A stretch of 60,787 nt of DNA from Nostoc sp. LEGE 12450 (GTDB lineage Bacteria > Cyanobacteriota > Cyanobacteriia > Cyanobacteriales > Nostocaceae), in assembly GCF_015206895.1 (NCBI RefSeq), contig NZ_JADEXU010000032.1, forward strand, positions 1-60,787, given 5' to 3'. The notes beneath the pieces are model-generated. The model saw only the letters and a list, made by a program, of their open reading frames with translations. It was not told the origin of the DNA and searched no databases. Positions 9,434 through 19,059 of this stretch are shown here, in pieces; the stretch's first letter is position 1, and each line of letters begins with the position of its first letter. The translations under genes were made by a program, and so were the position numbers.

Positions 9434-10402
9434 TTACACACCTCTGACTTGTTTTTTTTGTTGTTTTCTCAGAGTGGCTGCACCTAAAGCTCCAAATATT
9501 AACAATCCTAAACCTGATGAAGATTCAGGTATATTTCTACTCTTGCTTACAGCTCTTATTTGAAACGGAAAGTTAACATAAGTTACGTCATAGCCGTTGT
9601 AAGTAGTAAATTCAGCTTTAAGTGCAGAGTCTTCACTAATACCCTGAACACTTCCACCCGCAGCAGCCAAATCCTGTAAAAAGGCATCGGCCAATCCCGA
9701 CACTAAGGGATCTAAACCTTCTGCTTTGGTCGCTGGAACTGGGTCATTTAAAAAAACATTAAAATTATCACTGACTGCGCGTGTAGGGCCTTGGTCAGCA
9801 GCAAAATAAAAAGGTGAATATCCAAAATCAACTATCTTAGTTGTTCCATAGATTAAATAGTTTTCCTCATCATCTAGACCAGTTCGATAAATTCTTTCTT
9901 CCAGAGTTGAATCTGGACTGGCAAACCAATCTTGACCTAATTTATCTTCACCTAAATTTAACGCCTTAGTAAAATCCCGATCACCTTTTTGCCCATAAGT
10001 ATAGCCAATACTACTGAGTGGAATATTATTATTATTTAGGTATTTAGAAAAGTTAGGGAAACCTTTGATATTTTGTAAAGTTGCTGAACGAGTAGCAGTA
10101 TTTGGAGCCGGACTAGTAGGACGACCTGTTGTATAGTAAGCTGAACTACCTGGCAATGCATTCTTGGCTATGCTTACGTGACCTGCATCTGGGGCATTAG
10201 GGTCGAGATTATTTAGAAGTGCATATCCCTCATTCTGAGAAATATCTCCAAAAAAATCGAGTACGTAGTCAGAGTCAATAGGTCGTGTTGAAAAACTTTT
10301 GATTTTGCTATAGTCAAAAGTCGCTGCTTGAGCAGTCACAGGTGTCAAGGTTACAGCAGTAACCATTAGTCCTAGAAATAGGGAAAGTGTAGAATTAGCC
10401 AT
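9434..10402 (-). CDS. PEP-CTERM secreted protein, paralog B
   Basis: 322 residues with a signal peptide (MANSTLSLFLGL..., cut near AQAATF). It has the same domain as its neighbour: ARSATLQ-type (TRSATLQNIKG), YTYGQKGDRDFTKALNLGEDKLGQDWF, DSTLEERIYRT and IYGTTKIVDFGYSPFY. The C-terminal sorting signal is IPESSSGLGLL, a hydrophobic helix, then the basic tail LRKQQKKQ. It lies 177 bp upstream of paralog A and points the same way. The gap is large enough for a separate promoter on paralog A. Domain function is unknown; the shared aromatic/charged motifs suggest a conserved cyanobacterial surface protein. Confidence 0.85.
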   Translation of the reverse strand: MANSTLSLFLGLMVTAVTLTPVTAQAATFDYSKIKSFSTRPIDSDYVLDFFGDISQNEGYALLNNLDPNAPDAGHVSIAKNALPGSSAYYTTGRPTSPAPNTATRSATLQNIKGFPNFSKYLNNNNIPLSSIGYTYGQKGDRDFTKALNLGEDKLGQDWFASPDSTLEERIYRTGLDDEENYLIYGTTKIVDFGYSPFYFAADQGPTRAVSDNFNVFLNDPVPATKAEGLDPLVSGLADAFLQDLAAAGGSVQGISEDSALKAEFTTYNGYDVTYVNFPFQIRAVSKSRNIPESSSGLGLLIFGALGAATLRKQQKKQVRGV

Positions 10403-10608
10403 CGTTTGAACAAACTCCTTTGAACACGTTTGGATAGGTTCGACTTTTAGCGTAGTGCATTGATAGCTACACCTAAAATAAAGCCTTATGTAAGAATTTA
10501 GGTGATGCCAAATTATTTCAAGTGTATTGATAGGTTGAAGTCAATTCTAAAAGTGACTCTCGAAGGAATGCATAAATACCTAAATCCTTACAAATTGACA
10601 ATACAAAC

Positions 10609-11355
10609 TTATAATGTGGAACGATTACGCCGTTTACCTATAGCTAGCGCTGCACTAGCAGCAGTTAAGATTGCCAATGTACTTCCAGGCTCAGGAACTT
10701 GAGTGGCAACAACATCTATAAAAGCTCTTTCTCCTTGAGCTTCGCCCAGCTTCAAACCAGCAATTGGTGTACTAGCTCCAGCAGCTACAAGCAAATCGCT
10801 AAACTCTTGACTTGCTATCAAATCTATATTTTGGAGAGTCCAAGTATTAGTATTAAGATCAAAAGTAGGAGAACCTGATGATTCCACATCAAACAAACGT
10901 AAACCATTAGATTCTACATAAAAATTAAATCCTGAATCAAAGTCGATCGCGAAACCATTGAAATCAACACTTTGAGAAGGCAAATCTAGCTTACTCGTAT
11001 CTACATTGAAAACTACCCTGCCTGAAAACCTTTCTATTTCACCCAGAGGAATGTAGACTTTTGTTTCAGGATCATATCTGAACTGAAAATCAGTGCCTAG
11101 AACATTGGGATCTGAACTGGGAGGAAGTAAGGCCAAGCCATAGGTAAAACCAGGATCTGGCTCAGTTGTACTTTCTCCCCCGCCTAAAGATAAGCCTAGA
11201 GATTCTAGGACAGTGAGTGCATTAGGATCAAACCTAATACTTTCTTTGCCACCTATTTCTCTATAGATTCTAGACTCAGCATGAACCGCTAGAGGTGCGG
11301 ATACTAAAACAGTGGTAGTCAGCCCCAAAATTATTAGCGGGTTATAGTTAAGCAT
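10609..11355 (-). CDS. PEP-CTERM secreted protein (unrelated central domain)
   Basis: 248 residues with a signal peptide (MLNYNPLIILGL..., cut near VHAES) and a classical PEP-CTERM signal at the end: VPEPGSTLAIL, an Ala-rich helix, then GKRRNRS. The central domain differs from the two downstream paralogs. It contains RFSGRVVFNVDTSKL and VDFNGFAIDFDSGFNFYV and is probably beta-rich. Three sorting-signal genes in a row on one strand suggest a local surface-protein cluster. Function is not recognised. Confidence 0.85.
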   Translation of the reverse strand: MLNYNPLIILGLTTTVLVSAPLAVHAESRIYREIGGKESIRFDPNALTVLESLGLSLGGGESTTEPDPGFTYGLALLPPSSDPNVLGTDFQFRYDPETKVYIPLGEIERFSGRVVFNVDTSKLDLPSQSVDFNGFAIDFDSGFNFYVESNGLRLFDVESSGSPTFDLNTNTWTLQNIDLIASQEFSDLLVAAGASTPIAGLKLGEAQGERAFIDVVATQVPEPGSTLAILTAASAALAIGKRRNRSTL

Positions 11356-11828
11356 AGGTTAAGTTTGAAAAAGTTTGAAAGAACGTATCTTGCTTTTAGA
11401 GGATCTGCAAAATTGCTTTGCCAGTTTCATTTTTGAATTGATTAAATCAATGCTGAGAAACTTGGAAAAACCTAGCATTCTATTAAGTTTTTTTAGCAAC
11501 ATTTACTGTTAACAGAGTTAATTTTACAGTATATCTTATAGAAAAAGTTATTTATTTTCTATAGCAACTTTAAATGAATTGTGAATAGTGCATTCCGTAA
11601 GATGCCTTATTCATAAGCCTTCCAAATTTTCTCTGTTCAAATATAAAATTGGATTACTATATAACCTATAAGAAATGTTTAACTTTGTTGAACCATATCA
11701 TGGAAAGCTCTATTTTTGAGCTTGCTGTATGAAATTAATTAAATGAATCTAGAAGATAGAAAACACAGTTCAGGATAACTTAAAAAAGTTTTGCATTTTG
11801 AGAATTGCATTTGACAAAGTGCTACTTT
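11356..11828. other. AT-rich intergenic region without a gene
   Basis: About 470 bp rich in A and T between the PEP-CTERM gene and the DUF4386 gene. It must hold the promoter of the former and the end of the biosynthetic locus transcript. I see no open frame, strong hairpin or recognisable repeat. Confidence 0.5.
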
Positions 11829-12572
11829 TTATGTGTGGTTCTTAACATTTCTTAACTTGAAAAGTCCTACAGCAAGGGTGAGATACCAGATATTCAACAG
11901 CGTCATGCTGATGAACACCACCGGGCCCACATATATGCCAAAGTCTTTAACTAAACTCACGAGCCATCCGATCGCAACAACCATACCAACCCAGCCAATC
12001 CAGCGTGACACTAACCCAGAGCGCAGCAGTGCGATCACAATCAACCCAACCCATAAGGCGGTGAACATCTGTGTCCCAAGATGCTCGCCAATCTTACCTG
12101 CATACAAATTGAAAGCGTCATAGACCAGTGCAATAGTCTCGCGTGTGGCGGGAGTCGTTTCCGGATTGACATAGGTGTTTGCCAGAAATGGCATAAGAAA
12201 AAGCCAGCGCAAGATTCCTAGACTCTTCATGACACCGCTTAACACACCAAATGTGGTAGCGATCGCCAAGAGTAGCCCATTCTCTCTAGCCAGTACTCGT
12301 TGCAGCAACAAAGAAAGCGGGATTACCAGAATTGCTGAAAGCATATAGCTGTAATAGCCTGCGATTACAGCACTTTGCCGTTGAGCAACTAAGGGTAAGA
12401 CCACACTTGCGGGTTCGTCCAAACCTGCTGGCCAATTTACTGCGTTAGACAGCACCCTAAAAGCAGTCATAAAAAGGATAACTTCTAGTACCAGAAACAG
12501 AGCAGTTAGTTTAGGTAAGGACACTGCGGATGCTCGCTCGTTATGATTAGTGTGCATAGTAGCGTTTTTCAT
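11829..12572 (-). CDS. DUF4386-type integral membrane protein
   Basis: 247 residues with about six hydrophobic helices. The first is ALFLVLEVILFMTAF, and later ones include ILVIPLSLLL and MFTALWVGLIVIALL. The pattern, with conserved small polar loops (GIGE-like KIGEHLGTQMF), resembles the DUF4386 membrane family of unknown function. It is the last gene of the long minus-strand run and starts 159 bp after the P450 stop. It may be part of the same locus, for example in self-protection or transport, but this is only positional. An internal Met at residue 6 is an equally good start. Confidence 0.65.
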   Translation of the reverse strand: MKNATMHTNHNERASAVSLPKLTALFLVLEVILFMTAFRVLSNAVNWPAGLDEPASVVLPLVAQRQSAVIAGYYSYMLSAILVIPLSLLLQRVLARENGLLLAIATTFGVLSGVMKSLGILRWLFLMPFLANTYVNPETTPATRETIALVYDAFNLYAGKIGEHLGTQMFTALWVGLIVIALLRSGLVSRWIGWVGMVVAIGWLVSLVKDFGIYVGPVVFISMTLLNIWYLTLAVGLFKLRNVKNHT

Positions 12573-12731
12573 GTATGCAACTCCTTTGTAGACGCTGCTA
12601 CACCGTGAGAGTTAGAAAGTAGAATTGGGAATTGTGCCATTGGTTATTGTATGTAGTAAAGTAGCTCAACTCAATCAGAAACGAGCAAATTACTGCGATC
12701 GCTTCGCTGTCAATAAATCTTAAAACCAAAG

Positions 12732-14093
12732 TTATATCCTCTGGGATAAAGTCATCCGAATGCCATGACGCGGTAACAAAGAAACCATTGCAGCCGGCTC
12801 TACTGGATGTCCCGGTACTAATTCTAAACGGTAAGCTTGTGCTACCAAAGCAATAACCAACTGTATCTGCATAATAGATAAATTGTATCCAAGACAAGCA
12901 CGAGGCCCGATGCTAAAAGGAATGAAAGCCGCGCCAACACGATTTCTAGCACGCTCTGGTGTAAAGCGTTCCGGGTCAAAGCCTTCTGGATTATCCCAAT
13001 ATTGTGGGTTGTGCTGTACTCCATATATGTTGAATAGAAGCATAGATTTAGCTGGTATGTGTACACCACCAACTTCGTCATCTTCGAGCGCTTCCCGACC
13101 AATCACCCAAAATGGTGGATACATCCGTAGTGTTTCCTGTACAATCATCTTGGTGTAATTCAACTTTGGCAAATCGTCGAAAGTTGGTTGGCGATCGCCA
13201 AGTACTCTCACTAGTTCAGCTTGCATCTGACGCTCAACATTTGGGTTGAGTGACAACAAATGCCAGACCCAGGATAGCGCCCTTCCAATCGGTTCAAAGG
13301 CGGGTAGAAGAATCCACAAGAGTCGTTCGCGTAAAAGCTTAGGACTCAAGCCTGTACCCGTCTCATCACGCCATGATTGCAACACCGAAAGCAAATCTTC
13401 CTTATTTGTCCCATTATCTCGGCGTTCTTCAATGATTTTGTCTATTGCTGTTTGGAGTGTTTGCACAGCTGCCATATACTTGCGATTGGCTGGTGTGGGA
13501 AAGCTCTCTGGTACATTGAAGTTCGATACAGCTGTAGCGTTGAAGTGATTGATGATCGTTTGCATTGCCAGAGCAACATCATCCAAACCAGTGTGGAAAT
13601 CATGACCAATCAAGGTTTGTGCTGTAAAAGATAGACTGAGCCTCATCATTTCTTCTGCCACATCAAATGACTGATGATTGTCAGCAAAAGTCTGCCAACG
13701 AGCCAGCATTTTCTGAGTAGCATTTGCTATGGCACTGTCCATAGTAGCATAGTGTTGAGGCTCGAAAAATGGTCGAATAATTTGACGGTTAATTTTATTA
13801 GTCCACCCTTCTCCAAAAAGCAGCTTGGTTTGCATTTCCAAACGCTGGAGCTTTTTATAATTTTTAATATTTTCCTGTAAAGCATACTTAATATAAAGAG
13901 GATTATTAATAACAAAAACTTTTTGAAACCCCAGGTTTAAACAAACGATATCTCCATACTGAGCATGAAGACTATAAAAAAGTTGGAGAGGATCATTTGC
14001 TAGCCTGTTAAAAGCATTAATAGAACCTAACAAATTTGGCCCCTGAGTTTTTCCTTGAGTTGTATTATGGGTTGATCTTATATCAATAGACAT
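12732..14093 (-). CDS. Cytochrome P450 with atypical I-helix
   Basis: 453 residues, a complete soluble bacterial-type P450. The ExxR motif is QETLRMYPPF (about residue 323). The haem loop is FSIGPRACLG (about residue 399), with the axial Cys and the preceding Arg. The usual I-helix oxygen-activating motif AGxETT is replaced by PAFEPIG near residue 264: the acid is kept, but the conserved Thr is Pro or Ile. P450s lacking this Thr can use another proton relay or act as peroxygenases or rearranging enzymes, so its reaction may not be a simple hydroxylation. It sits in the tailoring part of the PKS-NRPS locus, after the SRPBCC and exporter genes, and probably modifies the acyl chain or the released product. 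Confidence 0.9.
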   Translation of the reverse strand: MSIDIRSTHNTTQGKTQGPNLLGSINAFNRLANDPLQLFYSLHAQYGDIVCLNLGFQKVFVINNPLYIKYALQENIKNYKKLQRLEMQTKLLFGEGWTNKINRQIIRPFFEPQHYATMDSAIANATQKMLARWQTFADNHQSFDVAEEMMRLSLSFTAQTLIGHDFHTGLDDVALAMQTIINHFNATAVSNFNVPESFPTPANRKYMAAVQTLQTAIDKIIEERRDNGTNKEDLLSVLQSWRDETGTGLSPKLLRERLLWILLPAFEPIGRALSWVWHLLSLNPNVERQMQAELVRVLGDRQPTFDDLPKLNYTKMIVQETLRMYPPFWVIGREALEDDEVGGVHIPAKSMLLFNIYGVQHNPQYWDNPEGFDPERFTPERARNRVGAAFIPFSIGPRACLGYNLSIMQIQLVIALVAQAYRLELVPGHPVEPAAMVSLLPRHGIRMTLSQRI

Positions 14094-14208
14094 CGAGCAT
14101 TTCCTTTTAAGTTATAAGTTTTTCTCAGTTGATAAGACTGCTTGCAAAACTTGCATTAGTAAGGGTAGTAAACATCAATCCTACCCAACTAATTGCAACG
14201 TATTAACT

Positions 14209-14691
14209 TTACAATTCTGCTAGTTTTTTAACAGCCTGATTCATTAATTCAAAGCCATTCCGAGTATTTTTATTTAGCTTTTTTGCCATAAGAGGAATAA
14301 GTAAACCTACATAAGTTTCCTTCTGAATTAGGCGAACACCTTCACTTCCCAATTCTTCAATAATGAAAGTATGTTCGCCATCAAATATACCAGGTAATAT
14401 AAACTTACCTTCCCATGCCAATGTCCGATTTTCTTCGTTTTTGACAATTTTCGGGTTAAAAACCATACTCTTTAGACCTGGAGGTTGCACATGGATGGTA
14501 ATCTTAGCGCCTTTCTGAATCGTTCCTTCTGCTTTGACCAAAAAAGGATTCCAGTTGGAGTAATCATTCAGATTTGTTAGTATTTTCCAGACTTTTTCAG
14601 CTTTAGCTGAAATTTCAATATCTGTATAAATTTCCAAAGTATTTCTCCTATTTAGTGTTTGCTTTGCTTGGGGAAATGTAGAAGTGTTCAT
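14209..14691 (-). CDS. SRPBCC-family (START/polyketide-cyclase-like) protein
   Basis: 160 residues with the helix-grip pattern of the SRPBCC superfamily: TDIEISAKAEKVWKILTNLNDYSNWNPF, then ITIHVQPPG, RTLAWEGKF and GEHTFIIEEL, with a long C-terminal helix (NTRNGFELMNQAVKKL). These proteins have a deep hydrophobic cavity that binds lipids or polyketides; some catalyse cyclisation or dehydration. Within this locus it could bind or fold the lipidic product, but the sequence gives no catalytic residue. It lies 59 bp downstream of the exporter gene. Confidence 0.8.
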   Translation of the reverse strand: MNTSTFPQAKQTLNRRNTLEIYTDIEISAKAEKVWKILTNLNDYSNWNPFLVKAEGTIQKGAKITIHVQPPGLKSMVFNPKIVKNEENRTLAWEGKFILPGIFDGEHTFIIEELGSEGVRLIQKETYVGLLIPLMAKKLNKNTRNGFELMNQAVKKLAEL

Positions 14692-14750
14692 GTTTTTTAT
14701 CCTGTTAGCGTTTTTTGTGTAAATAGAAATACAAGTAAGTAGTTTGGATA

Positions 14751-15902
14751 CTAGCTTTGTTGAGCTTTTCTCATTAGTTGAGATAAAAATAGTGCAAACA
14801 TAATGACAATTAAACTAAATATGTATTGTGGGTTTAAAACTTTCATTACCAATGAGGAAAGTATAGGCCCCGATGCACATCCAGAACCATATATAGCTGT
14901 AAAAATTGCACTTCCAGAAGATAATTCATTCCTAGAAAGCTTTGCTCCAATGAGTGCCAGTGATAACGGGAAAATTGGACTCACGCTAGCTCCTGAAGTA
15001 AAGGCAAAAATCTGAATAGTAATGAAGTTATCGGCTAACGAAAGAGACAGAATAGAAATTAGTGAGACACATACACAAATTAAAAGAATTTTTAATCTGC
15101 TAAATTTGTCTGCTAAATGAGTAACTGGAATAGTCGCAAGCAGACCTCCAATCACGAATACAGTAAAGGTAAAACCTATCTGCGCTACGCTGTAGTTCTG
15201 TCGCAGCAGATACACTGGATATAAAGATACTAGAGTAGCTACGGTAAAACCATAGGCAAATGCACCTTGAAGCGGGAGTGTAAGTTTTTTGAACCCAATA
15301 CGTGACGAAGTTTGAAAAACGATCGCTCTTTCTGGCAGACCTATCCAGACAACAACAATACCACTGAGAACTAAAATACTGCCTAAAAAGAAAGTAATTT
15401 TTGGAGAAACACTATAGAGGGCGGAACCTATAACTGGGCCAATACCGAACCCAAAGCTATAAGCTAGAGCATGAAAACCGCTAGCTATTGCCCGATTACT
15501 GTCATGGCAAAAGCAGTGTAATCCAGTTTGTCCACACACTAAGTACAAACAGGAAGCAATACCCATGATAGTGCGGATTAAAAACCATAAAGGCAATTGC
15601 GTAGTCATGGGAAATAGGGGCGCACTCAAACCCATAAGTGCCAGTCCAAGCATCATAGTTTTACGCAATCCTAATTGACGCAATATGTATGCCACCAAGG
15701 GTGTGCCCAGGGTTATCGACATAAAATATACTGTGGAATTAGCTCCAATCCAAACATCATCAACTTGATGTTGAGCCATGAGCGTTGAGATAAAGGGAGT
15801 AAACAGCCCCATAGAGATACCGGAAATAAAACCGATAATATATAAGGCTGGTAAACCTGTGGAAAAAGGAGAAGTTGATACTTTTGAAGAAATTTCCTGC
15901 AT
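14751..15902 (-). CDS. MFS transporter, likely product exporter
   Basis: 383 residues with about twelve hydrophobic helices in two halves. Family features are the loop LRQLGLRKTMMLGLALMG after helix 2 and the second-half counterpart HLADKFSRLKILLI. Length is typical of small drug/metabolite exporters. It is in the minus-strand run directly after the A-C NRPS gene (126-bp gap). It most plausibly exports the product of the locus, though substrate and direction cannot be read from sequence. Confidence 0.87.
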   Translation of the reverse strand: MQEISSKVSTSPFSTGLPALYIIGFISGISMGLFTPFISTLMAQHQVDDVWIGANSTVYFMSITLGTPLVAYILRQLGLRKTMMLGLALMGLSAPLFPMTTQLPLWFLIRTIMGIASCLYLVCGQTGLHCFCHDSNRAIASGFHALAYSFGFGIGPVIGSALYSVSPKITFFLGSILVLSGIVVVWIGLPERAIVFQTSSRIGFKKLTLPLQGAFAYGFTVATLVSLYPVYLLRQNYSVAQIGFTFTVFVIGGLLATIPVTHLADKFSRLKILLICVCVSLISILSLSLADNFITIQIFAFTSGASVSPIFPLSLALIGAKLSRNELSSGSAIFTAIYGSGCASGPILSSLVMKVLNPQYIFSLIVIMFALFLSQLMRKAQQS

Positions 15903-16028
15903 TGTTTTGGTATTATATATTTGCAGTCAGAGTAATATATTGGCGTTGCTGAATCCAAGAATTGAGGAATTATTTTGAGCATTCGAGTCAACAGCAACGA
16001 CGACTTGCGTCACAAGTACTCTTTAGAG

Positions 16029-18995
16029 TTATTTGCGCTGCCGAACGCCTTCTTCTACTGGCGATATAACTGCAAGCATATTCTCTATCAAATCCAAGTA
16101 TTGCTTGCCTAGTTGGTTGATGGTTACAGGAAGATGAAAATTGCGAGAGTATTCGATTTCTAAATGGAAAGTGCCATCGATAATGGAAAAGAAAAACTCT
16201 AACAAGGTTGTGCGTTTTTGTTCAGGCGGGGACAAACGCCGATCGCGATCTTCTTCAATGAACTCAAACAACTCAAACACAGGTTGGGTGCGATTCCCCA
16301 GGTAATTGGCTCTAATAGATGTCAGATTAGCATCAGGATAGATATAATTTGGCAAGCGATCGCATATCCAATCAAAAGTTACGCCGTTCATTGGCAGTGC
16401 ATCAAAACCATCTTTGATATGCTTGATGGTTTTCTCCCACTTTTCCTCATAGTTTACCATCACCCCGACCGGGAAATTCACTGCAAAGTTACCAAAGCTT
16501 TCCCAGTAAATATGGTTATCGCCCAGATCCCTACCGTGGCTACGATGACTCAATACTACCCAAGAACTGCCACACCAAACAGCCGTCAGTTGGTATAAAG
16601 GAGCGAGTAAAAGTGTATACAAGTTGCAACCATAGTGCTGTTTAGCTTTGCGTAACAGTGTGTCACTGTTAGCTTTGGTAAGAGTGAATCGTTCAGTAGC
16701 AGCAGAAGCTTCGATGTTAGTCCCCTTGATATGGTCAAAGGGAACATGAAACGCATATTGTCGAGAAGGAAATTGAGATTTCCAATAATCAACGTGGCTG
16801 GCCAAAGCTCCTTTTTTGTCTTCTTCGACAAGCAGACGGACAAAATCTGCGTAGGAAGGTGGCGAGGGGTTTTCAAAACTAGGCACACCACCCACCAAAA
16901 TCCGGTCATAAGCGTACCAAAGTTCTTTAAATAGCACAGTTGTACTGAGCATATCAGCGATGATATGGTGGGCAATCATGGTGATGTCGTAGGTTGATTC
17001 ATCAACTTTGACCACGATTGTTGCTAATAGCGGCCACTGCTCAAGACGCAGTTTTTGACTACTTTGCTCTATGCGAGAGCGGATTTCGCGATCGCGTTCG
17101 GCTGCACTCAGGTGACTACCATCAAAGAAATCTACAGGAAATTGCTTTTCTGTACCCATGATTTGCTGCTGCCATTGTCCATCGCGTTGCACGAACAAAG
17201 TACGCAGAGCAGGATGCCGTGCCATCATCAAGTTGAAAGCTTTGTTGAAAACGTCCAGATTCAAAGCTTGGCGGTAGCGAAAACGTGTATACCCCGTCCA
17301 TTGATAAGGAGGCTCGAAGTATGTCACCAGCCATTTCTGCGCCGGCCCCAGTGGTAAGTATTCTTGAGCAACATCAATGGTTTCCTCAGGTTTTTGTTTC
17401 GGCTGACTCTTATTCAGCAGTGCTTGGAGAGCGTTACGATCCAGCTTGCCATTATGATTCTTAGGGAGACTGGGCAACCATTCCACACGTTGCGGAATCA
17501 TATAATCAGGTAGTAGTCGGGAGAGATGTTCCTTGATTTGGCGATTATCCACCTTGTTTCCAGACAACCAAGCTGTTAATCTTTTCTGCCCAGCGCCATA
17601 ATCTACAGCTAAAACTGCTGCTTCGCGCACTGCTGGATGAGTATTAAGAACGCTCTCAATTTCTCCTAGTTCTACACGAAAACCCCGAATTTTTACCTGG
17701 TTATCAATCCGTCCGTGATACTCAAAACTACCGTCTGGCAATTCCTTTGCCAAATCCCCAGTCCGATAGAGATACTGTCCGGGAATTTCGAGAAATGGAT
17801 TGAGGCGAAAAGCTTCTGATGTGCGTTGCAAATCATTTAAGTAACCTTTGGCAAGTTGTACACCTCCAATCCAAAGTTCTCCCAACTGCCCAGGTACGAC
17901 TGGCTGCATTTGCTCATCTAAAATCTTGATGTAAACATTATCAATAGCTTTGCCGATGGGAATTTGATTAGTCACCTGTTCATTAGGACGTTGCTCAATG
18001 ATATGAGCAGTCACGTCAATGGATGCCTCAGTTGGCCCATAGAGGTTTGCTAGTCCAGTACCCATTCCATACTTGTCAATCCAACGTTGGATAAAAGGTA
18101 AGGGCAAAGCTTCACCACTAAAAATTAACCAGCGCAAGCCAGGAAATTCCCAAGATTCATCTTCTAAAGCACTGATAAATTCGCCAAACAATGAAGGCAC
18201 AAAATGCATAACATTGATTTGGGTATCTTTGATCCACTGAGCGAATTTCCAAGGATTGATCACTGTTTCCCTTTCTACTGGGCAAATAGTCGCTCCCTCC
18301 ATCAGCGTCCAGAAGAGTTCCCAAACGGAGATATCGAAACAGAAAGAAGTTTTTTGAGCAACTCTGTCTCCAGGTTTCAGGCTGAATGTATTTTGCATCC
18401 AGCGCAGGCGGTTCATATAACCCCGATGGTTGAGCATTACTCCTTTGGGGCGTCCGGTGGAGCCAGAAGTATATAGAACCGTCATTAAATCATCGGGATC
18501 GTTAGTATAGGACGGATCTTGATCTGAGAAAGTAGACCAAGTATCTTTACTAAGTAAGTTTAGTTCTTTACTGGGAATGAACCCGTCGCCATCGTCCAAA
18601 AATAGCAAAGTATGCAATGGTAACTCTGCATCCAAGCACTCTTCAACTTTGTTAGTTAGTTGATATTCAGTTAGCAAAGTGCCAATTTTAGCATGTTCGA
18701 GAATGTAACGGATGCGATCGCCTGGGTAGGAAGGGTCAAGAGGAACATAAGCCCCACCAGCTTTGAGGATGCCCAAAATGCCTACTAGCATTAAAGGGTT
18801 GCGCTGTGTCATGATGCCGACAAGCGTGTTTGGGCCTACACCCTGAGTCCGCAAATAATTGGCAAGCTGATTAGAAAGGCGATGTAACTGGGCGTAAGTA
18901 AGTTTAGTTTCTTGATGTAGAACTGCGATCGCTTCGGGTGTTTGCTGAACTTGTTCTACAATTTTCAGATAAGGAATTTCTGTAATATTGCTCAT
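16029..18995 (-). CDS. NRPS adenylation-condensation protein (A-C), serine-like code, no carrier
   Basis: 988 residues from the ATG at 18995, which has an upstream AGAGGA; an ATG at 19049 would add 18 residues. The A domain covers about residues 10-540, with core A3 LYTSGSTGRPKGV (about 178), FDISVWE, LYGPTEASID and NGKLDR (about 518). By eye against GrsA, the ten specificity positions read D-I-W-H-I-S-L-I-D-K, very close to the known serine code DVWHLSLIDK. A C domain starts only about 30 residues after NGKLDR, with motif AHHIIADM near 680, so both His and Asp are present. There is no room for a PCP between A and C and none follows. Serine must therefore be loaded on a carrier in another protein, most likely the last ACP of the preceding PKS. 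The C domain could form the final bond or release the product. Confidence 0.9.
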   Translation of the reverse strand: MSNITEIPYLKIVEQVQQTPEAIAVLHQETKLTYAQLHRLSNQLANYLRTQGVGPNTLVGIMTQRNPLMLVGILGILKAGGAYVPLDPSYPGDRIRYILEHAKIGTLLTEYQLTNKVEECLDAELPLHTLLFLDDGDGFIPSKELNLLSKDTWSTFSDQDPSYTNDPDDLMTVLYTSGSTGRPKGVMLNHRGYMNRLRWMQNTFSLKPGDRVAQKTSFCFDISVWELFWTLMEGATICPVERETVINPWKFAQWIKDTQINVMHFVPSLFGEFISALEDESWEFPGLRWLIFSGEALPLPFIQRWIDKYGMGTGLANLYGPTEASIDVTAHIIEQRPNEQVTNQIPIGKAIDNVYIKILDEQMQPVVPGQLGELWIGGVQLAKGYLNDLQRTSEAFRLNPFLEIPGQYLYRTGDLAKELPDGSFEYHGRIDNQVKIRGFRVELGEIESVLNTHPAVREAAVLAVDYGAGQKRLTAWLSGNKVDNRQIKEHLSRLLPDYMIPQRVEWLPSLPKNHNGKLDRNALQALLNKSQPKQKPEETIDVAQEYLPLGPAQKWLVTYFEPPYQWTGYTRFRYRQALNLDVFNKAFNLMMARHPALRTLFVQRDGQWQQQIMGTEKQFPVDFFDGSHLSAAERDREIRSRIEQSSQKLRLEQWPLLATIVVKVDESTYDITMIAHHIIADMLSTTVLFKELWYAYDRILVGGVPSFENPSPPSYADFVRLLVEEDKKGALASHVDYWKSQFPSRQYAFHVPFDHIKGTNIEASAATERFTLTKANSDTLLRKAKQHYGCNLYTLLLAPLYQLTAVWCGSSWVVLSHRSHGRDLGDNHIYWESFGNFAVNFPVGVMVNYEEKWEKTIKHIKDGFDALPMNGVTFDWICDRLPNYIYPDANLTSIRANYLGNRTQPVFELFEFIEEDRDRRLSPPEQKRTTLLEFFFSIIDGTFHLEIEYSRNFHLPVTINQLGKQYLDLIENMLAVISPVEEGVRQRK

Positions 18996-19059
18996 CTCAA
19001 TGATTTTCCTCTGAAGTTTTAAATGATTACTTTGAATCTTCAATTCCATTATTTAAAAT

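Noticed and set aside
12598..13102. Small minus-strand frames within and next to the P450 gene
   Set aside because: They overlap the P450 in another frame, with no conserved motif or start signal; treated as shadows.
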